The notes under the pieces: generated by a model
The model's input: only the letters and a program-made list of their open reading frames with translations
What the model was told of the DNA's origin: nothing
The model's database searches: none
Position numbers and translations under genes: made by a program
Assembly: GCA_024711325.1 (NCBI GenBank)
Contig: JANJTC010000003.1
Location: 1-64,000 of the forward strand
Reading direction: 5' to 3'
Origin: Bacteriovoracaceae bacterium
Lineage (GTDB): Bacteria > Bdellovibrionota > Bacteriovoracia > Bacteriovoracales > Bacteriovoracaceae
Length of the DNA: 64,000 bases
Part shown: positions 34,561 through 42,807 of the stretch, one piece after another
Layout: every line of letters starts with the position of its first letter
Numbering within the stretch: position 1 is the stretch's first letter

Positions 34561-36441
34561 CTAAAATTTAATACCTTTGAAAATTTTCTTACCTTGCTCT
34601 TTTAATTTATCTACACCGCCGCCAGATTTCAGCTTGGCGATTTCAGCTTGAATCCTTTTCTCATTCTTTTTAAACAGGTCTTCCAGATTTCCTAGTTGGG
34701 AGAGGTTGTTCTTGTTTCCTCCAATGGCGGCCATTAATTGCTCTTTGGGATTCTTGATTTTTTCTTCAACTAAAGAATTGATCTTGTTTTGAGCTTCTGC
34801 CACTTTGGCCCCGATTTCTCGAGTGAAGCCTTGCCCGAGTTCCGTTCCTAAGTTCGATGTAATATCCATGCTTAAATTTTTAAAGGATCCCGAGGCTTTT
34901 CCGTCGATATTGATGACAGATATGCCATTTACCACGTTGGTGAGCATTTCTTTGGCGAGCTTGTTGGAAGTCTCCACTAAGAATTTTGGTTTATTTAAAG
35001 CCGAGGTCCAGTTCATGTTCACTTTCTGCTCTTGCAGAGTCGCCGATATGGTAGAAGTACCAATAGCGTCCAAAAATCCGAATTTTAATTTGTCATCATT
35101 TACAAAAAGTTTCTGTGGAACGGCAAAAGAATTCACCTGTATTAAAGCTGATTGTTTACCGATGTCCTGAGTGAAGTCAGCAGTGATCAGGGCCTTAACA
35201 CCCATGACTCTAACATCTGGAAAATCACCCTTCATATCCAGTACGATGGGTTTTTTTATCTGCTTAGGCGAAGTTGTGACATTGGTTAGTTCCCCTGAAA
35301 CTTGACCTGAATATGAGTCTGCAGTTCCTTTAGAGCTGATGGCCGCACGTTTTAGCCAGAATAAAGGATAACCAGCAGTGATGGGGAAATCGTAGTTCTT
35401 GCCTTCTGAACGCTTAGGAGGAATAACGACGTCTTCGGGATCTTTCTTTTCAGGTAAGTACTGTTCGCCCAACGCCTGATACTTGCGGGCCTTGGCAATG
35501 TATTCCGCGAACTGGCCAGCAAATAGATGCATGGCCATATCTTTAAAGTCGATTTGGGGGACAGAAAAACGATTCTTAAGAGAGGCAATGTCTTCATTTA
35601 CCAAGACTTGAAGTTCCTTGGGATAGTCAGCTACCGCCTTAACTTCGGCCTGAAGCTTTTTAGAAGAACGTTCAATTTCTTTATATTGATTTTGTACGTC
35701 TTTTAAAAGGTCATTAAGTTCTTTTACTCCCTGGGCTTGCTGGATAAAGTTCTTTTCCTTCTTAACTGCCTGGAGAGTTGTCTCGATTTGTTTTAATTTG
35801 GAAGTATCAGAAAGTTCTTTGATCTTTCCATCCCAGAAAGCTTTCTTGGTGTTGACATCAGTAACCATGGTCTTCACCCTGGCCTCAGACTTTAATGTTT
35901 CTCGGATTTTTTGAATTTGATCTTCGTAATCTCCGCCTTCCAAAATCGCAAGCACGTCACCCAGCATGTTGGCGCCGTACTTATTCTTTACTTGTGCCAT
36001 CACTTCATTTTGAAGCTCATTAATCTTACTTGGCCTGGCCGGTTCAGGAGGTAATACTTTCCCCGGAGATGTTCTCGGTTTTAAAAGTTGAATGTTATTG
36101 ATGCTGGCATCATCAACAACGAATTTCATTCTCAGGAGGGCATCCCAAAGATACTGAAAGTGCATATTACCAATTTCAATTGAATTATGAGTGGACCTTT
36201 CCGGATCAGTAACTTGGAGACGATCTAAGTCAAAAGAACCTCGAATAAAACTAGTCCTAACTGAATCAACATTTACTTCAGCTCCGTTGGCCTGGGTTCC
36301 CACATACTCGATGAGCTTTTTCATGTGATGATCAAAGTAGAATGTAAAATAAATAAATGTTATGAGTGAAAGGATAGCGACCGGAATGATGGCCTCAAAA
36401 CGAATCGGACCTTTCTTCTTATTCTTAGTTGTATCAGTCAT
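34561..36441 (-). CDS. TIGR03545-type envelope protein
   Basis: The start at 36441 (MTDTTKNKKKG) is supported by GGAG 6 bases upstream; a GTG at 36453 also fits the frame. The 626-residue product has one N-terminal transmembrane helix (PVAILSLITFIYFTFYF), an AsmA-like beginning (VNVDSVRTSFIRGSFDLDRLQVTD), a coiled-coil middle (about 150-285), and a beta-rich C-terminal half ending in a basic helix. Length, layout and its partner upstream match the TIGR03545 family, which occurs in outer-membrane bacteria as a two-gene pair of unknown function. The AsmA-like part hints at lipid traffic or envelope assembly, as inference. Confidence 0.82.
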   Translation of the reverse strand: MTDTTKNKKKGPIRFEAIIPVAILSLITFIYFTFYFDHHMKKLIEYVGTQANGAEVNVDSVRTSFIRGSFDLDRLQVTDPERSTHNSIEIGNMHFQYLWDALLRMKFVVDDASINNIQLLKPRTSPGKVLPPEPARPSKINELQNEVMAQVKNKYGANMLGDVLAILEGGDYEDQIQKIRETLKSEARVKTMVTDVNTKKAFWDGKIKELSDTSKLKQIETTLQAVKKEKNFIQQAQGVKELNDLLKDVQNQYKEIERSSKKLQAEVKAVADYPKELQVLVNEDIASLKNRFSVPQIDFKDMAMHLFAGQFAEYIAKARKYQALGEQYLPEKKDPEDVVIPPKRSEGKNYDFPITAGYPLFWLKRAAISSKGTADSYSGQVSGELTNVTTSPKQIKKPIVLDMKGDFPDVRVMGVKALITADFTQDIGKQSALIQVNSFAVPQKLFVNDDKLKFGFLDAIGTSTISATLQEQKVNMNWTSALNKPKFLVETSNKLAKEMLTNVVNGISVINIDGKASGSFKNLSMDITSNLGTELGQGFTREIGAKVAEAQNKINSLVEEKIKNPKEQLMAAIGGNKNNLSQLGNLEDLFKKNEKRIQAEIAKLKSGGGVDKLKEQGKKIFKGIKF

Positions 36442-36453
36442 ATGAGGCTCCAC

Positions 36454-36981
36454 TTAATTCCACTTATATTGATCGTACTTGTAATACCATTGGTAAAATT
36501 TAGTTGCTTGCATGGCCTTCCAAAACTTTGTTTCTCTGAAACGGGCAACAACAATCTCACGGTACTTAACAATAAAATACTGACTAGCGATGAAGACAAT
36601 TGGTGATAGCGCAAAAGTAACTACTGCTGAACCCATGACAATTGAATTGTTAAAGCGGGTATAGGGTAAAATGGGCATATTATAGAGAGTGGTGAAAAAT
36701 CCTTGCAGGGACTCCATCTCCAGAACATTAGAACCTACTGAATGAAAAATAGGATCTAGTAGGTAGGCCGCAAATTTAAAGAAAAATGCCATTACCAAGG
36801 CTGCTCCAACCTGAATTCTGAAAAAGAAGAGTATTAAAAAAATAAGTAAACTGTGAAGTGACAGCACTGGAGTCATACCCAGAATAAATCCGCAGGTCAT
36901 GCCTAGTGCCAGTGAGATATTTCCTGTATCGGAATTAAGTAATTTTATAAAAGCAAATAGCTGTTTGAGAATGAGTCCCAT
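36454..36981 (-). CDS. TIGR03546-type membrane protein (DUF2062-like)
   Basis: The 175-residue product has an N-terminal LKQLFAFIKLLNSDTGNISLALGMTCGFILGMTP segment typical of the DUF2062-related TIGR03546 family, and three to four hydrophobic helices up to residue ~140. It ends in a basic aromatic tail. AGGAGAG lies before the ATG. It is followed directly by the TIGR03545-type gene (12 bases to its ATG), the usual two-gene arrangement. The pair probably acts together at the inner membrane. Confidence 0.85.
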   Translation of the reverse strand: MGLILKQLFAFIKLLNSDTGNISLALGMTCGFILGMTPVLSLHSLLIFLILFFFRIQVGAALVMAFFFKFAAYLLDPIFHSVGSNVLEMESLQGFFTTLYNMPILPYTRFNNSIVMGSAVVTFALSPIVFIASQYFIVKYREIVVARFRETKFWKAMQATKFYQWYYKYDQYKWN

Positions 36982-37062
36982 GACCTCTCCTTATAGATTG
37001 GATGGAATAAATTTTAGGAGTGAGAAGAGGTTTTGACCACAGAAGAATGAAACGGCACAGCG

Positions 37063-38082
37063 TTAACTCGTTTGAAACGTACCTAATTGTAAATCAAGTG
37101 GTCCGGCATATCCCGAGGGATGGTTTGAATGCCAACGCCAGGCATGTTGAACCAAAGTTTCTATTCTTGGATACAAGGGCTCCCAGTTAAGCTCATTTCG
37201 TATTTTATTGCTACTAGCGATCAGTACGGCGGGATCCCCTGGTCTGCGCTTTTCTTCAATGACATTGATTCTATTTCCTACTACCTTTTCGCAAGCAGCA
37301 ATCACTTCTCTTACAGAAAATCCCTTTTCACTTCCAATGTTATAGATATTACCTTTACCTTCTTCCATTTTTTCCAGGGCCAGAATATGAGCACGAGCGA
37401 GGTCTACCACATGTACATAATCACGGATACAGGTGCCATCAGGTGTATCGTAATCAGTTCCGAATAGCCTAACTTCTCCACCATCCCGGACAGCATGAAG
37501 TATACGAGGAATAAGATGACTTTCTGGTTTATGGTCCTCGCCAATACTGGCGTCGGGGCTGGCACCTGCTACATTGAAGTATCTCAGGATCGTATATCCG
37601 ATTCCGTATGCATGACAGAAGTCTTCAATCGCCATCTCTGTCATCATTTTGCTTCTGCCGTAGGGATTGATGGGATTTCTTCGTTGATCTTCCTCAATTG
37701 GAGTTCGTTCGGGATTCCCATATACTGCAGCCGTGGAGGAAAAAACAACTTTCTTCACTCCGGCAATTACCATTGTGTGCAGAAGTTTTAGCGTATTTGA
37801 AAAATTATTAGCATAATATTTATAAGGATCAAGCACACTTTCTCCAACTTCAATATCAGCTGCGAAGTGCATAACTGCTTCTATTTGATGAGCGTGAAGC
37901 CTTTGAATGATCAACTCATGATTGGTGGTGCTTCCCACCAATAGTGTTGCCCTTGGGTCGACTGCTTCCTCATGTCCCTTAGATAAATTGTCGAGAACAG
38001 TTACATGGTGACCTGAATTAATGAGCTCCCGAACTGCATGGCTTCCGATGTAACCAGCTCCACCAGTAACTAAAACACGCAT
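37063..38082 (-). CDS. galE: UDP-glucose 4-epimerase
   Basis: The 339-residue extended SDR interconverts UDP-glucose and UDP-galactose. NAD loop TGGAGYIGSH is at residues 6-15, SSTAAVYG and NPYGRSK supply the catalytic Ser and Tyr-x3-Lys, and NVAGA / LIPRI / YVHVVDLARAH match GalE proteins. GAGGAG, set in the end of the glf gene, precedes the ATG. It is the last gene of the four-gene sugar operon and supplies UDP-galactopyranose for the mutase encoded just upstream. Confidence 0.95.
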   Translation of the reverse strand: MRVLVTGGAGYIGSHAVRELINSGHHVTVLDNLSKGHEEAVDPRATLLVGSTTNHELIIQRLHAHQIEAVMHFAADIEVGESVLDPYKYYANNFSNTLKLLHTMVIAGVKKVVFSSTAAVYGNPERTPIEEDQRRNPINPYGRSKMMTEMAIEDFCHAYGIGYTILRYFNVAGASPDASIGEDHKPESHLIPRILHAVRDGGEVRLFGTDYDTPDGTCIRDYVHVVDLARAHILALEKMEEGKGNIYNIGSEKGFSVREVIAACEKVVGNRINVIEEKRRPGDPAVLIASSNKIRNELNWEPLYPRIETLVQHAWRWHSNHPSGYAGPLDLQLGTFQTS

Positions 38083-38091
38083 GAGAACTCC

Positions 38092-39243
38092 TCAGGAAAT
38101 AGGATGAACGCTGAATTTGGGCCAGTTTTTTAGATCTTCTATTTTACATTTCTTTGCCAGGTCAAGCGATTCTCCAATTACCACATGCATATCCAGGTAA
38201 CGATAGGTCCCAAGGCGTCCGATAAAGGTAACTTTTTCTTCTCGCTCAGCAAGCTGAATATACTTTTGCAGTAGATCTTTGTCCCTATCGAGACGAAGAG
38301 GATAATAAGGAGTGTCGGTACCTTCGCACAATTTGGAATACTCCTTGAAGTAGACCGTTTTCTCATGGCCTTCCCATGGAGCAAAATGTTTATGTTCTGC
38401 CACACGTGTGTAAGGGACTGCTTCTTCGCAATAATTTATGACAGGGTTTCCCTGATAATCCCCATTTTCCACAAAACGTTCAAATTTTAAGGTTCGATAG
38501 CCAAGTTTTCCTTCTTTAAAGTTAAAAAACCCATCCATGGGGCCACTCCAAAAGATATGGTCAAAGTCCCTTTTACGATCAGAATCAAGCCTTTGGCTTA
38601 GACGTAGTTCAATATCATTGTGATCAAGAATGCGTTTTACAATTTCCGAATAGCCGCTAATTGGGATGCCCTGGAACTTTTTATCATAATAATTATCATC
38701 GTAGTTAAAGCGTACCGGAAGTCTTTTTAAAATTGAAGCGGGTAATTCCGAAGGTTCAACCCCCCATTGTTTTTTAGTGTATCCATAGAAGAAATTTTTA
38801 TAAAAATCTTTTCCAAGAAACTTCATGGCCTGATCTTCGAAAGTCTTAGGCTCTTTTATGCTTTGATCACCCAAAGAACCAACAAAGTCTCGGGCTTCAG
38901 CTGGGCCAAGCTTTTTATGATAGAACTGATTAATCGTAAGAAGATTGATAGGAAGTGAAAAAACTCCTTTTTCAGTAACAGCTTTAACTCGATTAACAAA
39001 GGGTTCAAACTTTCCCCAGTAGTTTACATAATCCCAAACGTCCTCACGATCGGTATTAAAGATATGTGGCCCATATTGATGAACCATTATTCCAGTCTCT
39101 TCATCTCTGGCAGTGTGACAATTCCCGGCGACGTGGTTTCTTTCATCGAAGACGGTTACTTTAAATTTTCCTGACTCTGCAAGTTCCCGTGCCAGAACGG
39201 CACCTGCGAAACCTGCCCCGGCAATGCCAATACTTTTTTTCAT
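38092..39243 (-). CDS. glf: UDP-galactopyranose mutase
   Basis: The 383-residue flavoenzyme converts UDP-galactopyranose to UDP-galactofuranose. The FAD loop GIAGAGFAGAVLAREL at the N-terminus, the HQYGPHIFNT segment and FFYGYTKKQWG are signatures of Glf. Length is normal. The ATG overlaps the stop of the upstream fusion gene by 4 bases, so translation is coupled. Its presence implies galactofuranose in a surface polysaccharide or glycolipid. Confidence 0.96.
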   Translation of the reverse strand: MKKSIGIAGAGFAGAVLARELAESGKFKVTVFDERNHVAGNCHTARDEETGIMVHQYGPHIFNTDREDVWDYVNYWGKFEPFVNRVKAVTEKGVFSLPINLLTINQFYHKKLGPAEARDFVGSLGDQSIKEPKTFEDQAMKFLGKDFYKNFFYGYTKKQWGVEPSELPASILKRLPVRFNYDDNYYDKKFQGIPISGYSEIVKRILDHNDIELRLSQRLDSDRKRDFDHIFWSGPMDGFFNFKEGKLGYRTLKFERFVENGDYQGNPVINYCEEAVPYTRVAEHKHFAPWEGHEKTVYFKEYSKLCEGTDTPYYPLRLDRDKDLLQKYIQLAEREEKVTFIGRLGTYRYLDMHVVIGESLDLAKKCKIEDLKNWPKFSVHPIS

Positions 39244-41444
39244 TGTCTGAGCTCCTTTGGGGCTTCAATCGGAATTTGAAGTTCTTTGAAATATCTGTTT
39301 AATGCATCCTGAAGAGGAGGGAGTCTTGAATATTTCTCACTGGAAAGTACTGATTTTCGAGGTCGTCTTGCCTGCTGTTTCAGAAGATCGGAACTAATGC
39401 CTCGTAAGAGTTCGGACCTAATGTTTAACCTCTCTCTTCCTGAGTCTAAGGCCATCTGAGCAAAGTTTTCCCACGAGACTTCACCGATATTAGTCAGATG
39501 AATGATGCCTTTTTCCTCATCAATTAGAAGATTCAAGCACTCATTGGCGAGATCCGGGAGATATGTGGGAGATACGAACATGTCATTAGGCGCATACACC
39601 TCATCATTACGAATCAGGCTTTTCAAAGTCGTTGTAATAAAATTGAACTCATCCCATGGACTAAAAAAAGCGCTGGTCCTAATAATGAGAGAATTCGGAT
39701 AAATTAAAAGAACTTTCTCTTCGCATTGAGCTTTAGATTGTCCGTAAACATTCATCGGTGAAACTTTATGGCTTTCAAGATAAGGAGATTCACTCGTGCC
39801 ATCAAAAACCAAATCCGATGAGAAGTTTACTAAAGGAATTTTGTAGTCTTTACATGCACGTGCCAGGTTTACCGCTCCAATGACATTGCTTTTGAAGCAG
39901 TTAATCTGATCATTTTCGGCTTCGTCTACTCTTACGTATCCTGCTGCATTGATCACTGCCCATGGTTTATGCAGATCCATTGCATGCTCTATGGAATCGG
40001 TATCTGTAATATCAAGCTCTCGCCGACTAAGAAGTCTGTAATTAATATTTCTAGCTCCGCAAACCCGGGCAAGGGCTTGCCCTAAAGTCCCGGTTGCACC
40101 TGTAATTAATATAGGCCTGGCCTCGCTGTGATGATAGAGTCTGGTGAATTCATGATGTTTTGCTGCCCATAAAATTCTTCTCGGAGTTCTCCATGTTCCT
40201 TCTGAAAAGAGGAGTGGAGAATTAAATGTTCCATTTGTTGCAAGCTCTTTAATCATCCTGGAAAGTGCTGTTGGTTTCGGCAGTTTCTCTGGATTTCTCA
40301 AGTCGAAGACACCCGGCTCATAAAAGTTTTCAGATGTCGTACATAAATTGTGCCAATCATAAGTCCCAAGTAAACTCCATGCTGTAACGGCTTCAATAGG
40401 TATTCCATGAGTACGAAGCTTCTGTGAGGAAATCCAGACTTCATTTAGCCATCGCATCTGAGCTTCTCTTGGACCTCGAGTATGGCATTCTGTAATACTG
40501 AGAGGGATATGATACCTCTCCCAGCTCGCCAGCATGATATCTTCTGGGGAAATGATTTTTGCTTCACCTGAATCTACCGCCCCAACATCAGCATATTGAT
40601 GCTTTCCATTGCCTCCATGAAGTGATTCTGGATATAACTCCAGACGATGGTCTAGAAATCGGTTGCTCAGATGATAGTGGTTTATACCGATGACATCGGG
40701 AGGACAGTGGTTGTCTTGAAACCAGGATAACTCTACATCTGTGATGCCATTCTTGATGAGATAGGCGTAGAGAGAATGTTCTTTAGTTACCTTCCCGCAG
40801 AGCAGATCAAAGGCTAACCAACGTCTTTCATTCTCAAAATCCCGCTGATAAGTGAGCACATCGGTGCTTTGACATTGGCCTAGATCATCAGTTTGAATCA
40901 GACGAGCGGATGGATTAACCCTTCTGATTTCTCTCATCGCAAGCACAGTGGCCTGACATTGATTTATGACAGATTTTAAATAATAGAGATCACTTTTCAG
41001 ATGTGGATACCAATGTCCATATAAACTACTAAACCTGGCAGTAGTATTAATCTCATTTATGGGGGTGAAATCATTAACCCATGGATATCTCCGGATAAAT
41101 TGGCGCGCATAAGTCGAGAATTTAACAGCAAAATCCGGATCAATAAGACTTGTATATTCTGGGCCACTTCCGTGGTGAAGAAAACCAGCAATGAAAGGCA
41201 GATTTAAACGCCTAAGTTCATTGAGTTTGATATCTAATTCAGACCACTGGCATTGATCCAAACTTCTTGGTGCAACTATCTCCCACAAGCATGGATAACG
41301 TAATTTCGTAATACCTAGTTCAGCAAATAGTTTTAGATCAGATATTCGTTTATTATGTCCACTCTTCTCACATTGGTTAAAATAATGATCACCAACCCGA
41401 TTGAGTGTACACTCAATCCCACCCCAAATTTCAAGTGGCTTCAT
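39240..41444 (-). CDS. Fusion of a GH1-like glycosidase domain and an RmlD-like reductase
   Basis: The 734-residue protein has two parts. Residues 1 to about 425 form a clan-A TIM barrel like family 1 glycosidases, with likely acid/base Glu131 after Asn130 (TPINEINTT) and nucleophile Glu319 (SITECHT). Residues about 442-734 form an RmlD-type dTDP-4-dehydrorhamnose reductase, with NAD(P) loop TGATGTLGQ (448-456), SSD (542-544) and Tyr567-x3-Lys571. There is no signal peptide, so both act in the cytoplasm. The combination of a retaining glycosidase fold with a sugar-nucleotide reductase is odd. The glycosidase part may act as a transglycosylase. It lies 1 base from the glycosyltransferase stop. 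Confidence 0.87.
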   Translation of the reverse strand: MKPLEIWGGIECTLNRVGDHYFNQCEKSGHNKRISDLKLFAELGITKLRYPCLWEIVAPRSLDQCQWSELDIKLNELRRLNLPFIAGFLHHGSGPEYTSLIDPDFAVKFSTYARQFIRRYPWVNDFTPINEINTTARFSSLYGHWYPHLKSDLYYLKSVINQCQATVLAMREIRRVNPSARLIQTDDLGQCQSTDVLTYQRDFENERRWLAFDLLCGKVTKEHSLYAYLIKNGITDVELSWFQDNHCPPDVIGINHYHLSNRFLDHRLELYPESLHGGNGKHQYADVGAVDSGEAKIISPEDIMLASWERYHIPLSITECHTRGPREAQMRWLNEVWISSQKLRTHGIPIEAVTAWSLLGTYDWHNLCTTSENFYEPGVFDLRNPEKLPKPTALSRMIKELATNGTFNSPLLFSEGTWRTPRRILWAAKHHEFTRLYHHSEARPILITGATGTLGQALARVCGARNINYRLLSRRELDITDTDSIEHAMDLHKPWAVINAAGYVRVDEAENDQINCFKSNVIGAVNLARACKDYKIPLVNFSSDLVFDGTSESPYLESHKVSPMNVYGQSKAQCEEKVLLIYPNSLIIRTSAFFSPWDEFNFITTTLKSLIRNDEVYAPNDMFVSPTYLPDLANECLNLLIDEEKGIIHLTNIGEVSWENFAQMALDSGRERLNIRSELLRGISSDLLKQQARRPRKSVLSSEKYSRLPPLQDALNRYFKELQIPIEAPKELRQ

Positions 41445-41445
41445 T

Positions 41446-42627
41446 TTAAACCGCGCCGCTCACGTTAACGCTTATCGATCTCTTTTCTCTGAATCGTTCA
41501 GTCCTTGGATGGGAGTGATTGCATCTAAGTTCTAGTTCCGCCATTTTTTGAAAGGTTTTATCCCAAGAATGATCTCGCAGATAATGGTCCACTCGATCTA
41601 TCCACTCTGGAAGTTTTCTTTCTTCCATCGCTAGATCTATTCCATCAATAAAATCTTCCGGACTATCAGCAATATGCACCATATGGTGATTACCATAAGG
41701 ATTAACCACATCCTTGATACTGGTTGAAACAACCGGTTTTCCTGCCGCTAAAAATTCTGGAGTTTTAGTAGGAGATATAAATTTGGTCGAATCGTTATGA
41801 GCAAATGGCATCATGGCACAGTCCCAGCCGGCCAGATATAAAGGAAGAGCGTGGTAATCTTTTTTACCGAGGTAGTGAATATTATTTCTCCTAGGAAGAA
41901 TCCGCGGATCAATCTTAACTATGGGACCTGCAATGATGAACTGATAGTCAGGCTTTAAATCTGCAATTTGCATCAGAAGCTCATGATCAAATCGTTCATC
42001 TATGACACCATAAAAACCAATTCGAGGATGCGGAATATTGACTTGATCATCTGGTTCTATCAATCGGGTCCTGGCCTGGCTAAAATGATGAAAGTCAATG
42101 CTACTTGGGAAAGGGTGGATGTTGTGATGTCTGTGTTTTTTCGCTTCATAAAGGGAATGGCCTCCAGTGAAAACGAGATCGGCGATTCCCAGAAGTTCTT
42201 CTTCCAATTCTACTAGTGATTTAGGAGCTTCTTTAAAATGAGAAAGCTCATCCATACAATCAAAAATGATAGAACGTGGCTCTAGATGACGTGAGAAATT
42301 CAAGGCCATAGGCGTGTAGTACATTAGAGAATAATCAATCAGCTCTTCTTCATAAATGAGTTCATCTACCAAATCGATTAAAGCAGCTTCCATCTTTGAA
42401 TGCTCAATATTTGAAGGAAGATAGGGAATAACAACTAGAACATTTTCGGAAGTTTCCCGTAAATGCAGGCGTGGTAGCTCAGTCATGCCAAATACCGGCT
42501 CTTCAAAATAGAAGACTCTGCGATATTTTGCATGACGAGATAAAAGATGCTGAGGTCGTTGAAAAACAAAATCCCATCGCAAATGAGAAAAAACCAAGAG
42601 ATCCGTGGTTTCACAAGAAGTGTTCAT
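41446..42627 (-). CDS. Glycosyltransferase, GT-B fold (GT4-like)
   Basis: The 393-residue product begins with LLVFSHLRWDFVFQRPQHL, a motif of a group of GT-B glycosyltransferases found beside glf. The second Rossmann half shows GFYGVIDERFD, FIIAGP and HYLGKKDYHALPLYLAGWDCAMMPF, then SPTKTPEFLAAGKPVVST, the donor-binding 'sPtK..EylA.G+PVv' pattern. It probably transfers galactofuranose or another sugar made by the operon. It is the first gene of the four-gene unit and is divergent from the GH2 gene. Confidence 0.88.
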   Translation of the reverse strand: MNTSCETTDLLVFSHLRWDFVFQRPQHLLSRHAKYRRVFYFEEPVFGMTELPRLHLRETSENVLVVIPYLPSNIEHSKMEAALIDLVDELIYEEELIDYSLMYYTPMALNFSRHLEPRSIIFDCMDELSHFKEAPKSLVELEEELLGIADLVFTGGHSLYEAKKHRHHNIHPFPSSIDFHHFSQARTRLIEPDDQVNIPHPRIGFYGVIDERFDHELLMQIADLKPDYQFIIAGPIVKIDPRILPRRNNIHYLGKKDYHALPLYLAGWDCAMMPFAHNDSTKFISPTKTPEFLAAGKPVVSTSIKDVVNPYGNHHMVHIADSPEDFIDGIDLAMEERKLPEWIDRVDHYLRDHSWDKTFQKMAELELRCNHSHPRTERFREKRSISVNVSGAV

Positions 42628-42807
42628 GCATCAACTCCAGAATGTTCAAGTTAAATTTAACGCGAAGACTTGGGACTCCTTAATTTCATTCAGGCCAGTC
42701 AATGCCAATCATGTGCCAAACTAGAACGCTCAATATTAAAACAGGCATGGGTTTTGAAATGATTTGAAAACACTTAAACCGCTACAGTTGAATTCAAGGG
42801 GCTGCGG
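42628..42807. other. 180-base divergent intergenic region
   Basis: It separates the sugar operon from the GH2 gene and must hold both promoters. I could not pick convincing -35/-10 pairs. No clear hairpin or repeat was seen. A TTGAAA at 42753 with TAAACC 15 bases later is too poor to call. Confidence 0.4.

Noticed and set aside
34805..35170. Plus-strand frame of about 120 codons inside the TIGR03545-type gene.
   Set aside because: It is a shadow of the coding strand, with no ribosome site and odd composition.
37129..37791. Plus-strand frames inside galE.
   Set aside because: They are antisense shadows; galE is complete with all motifs.
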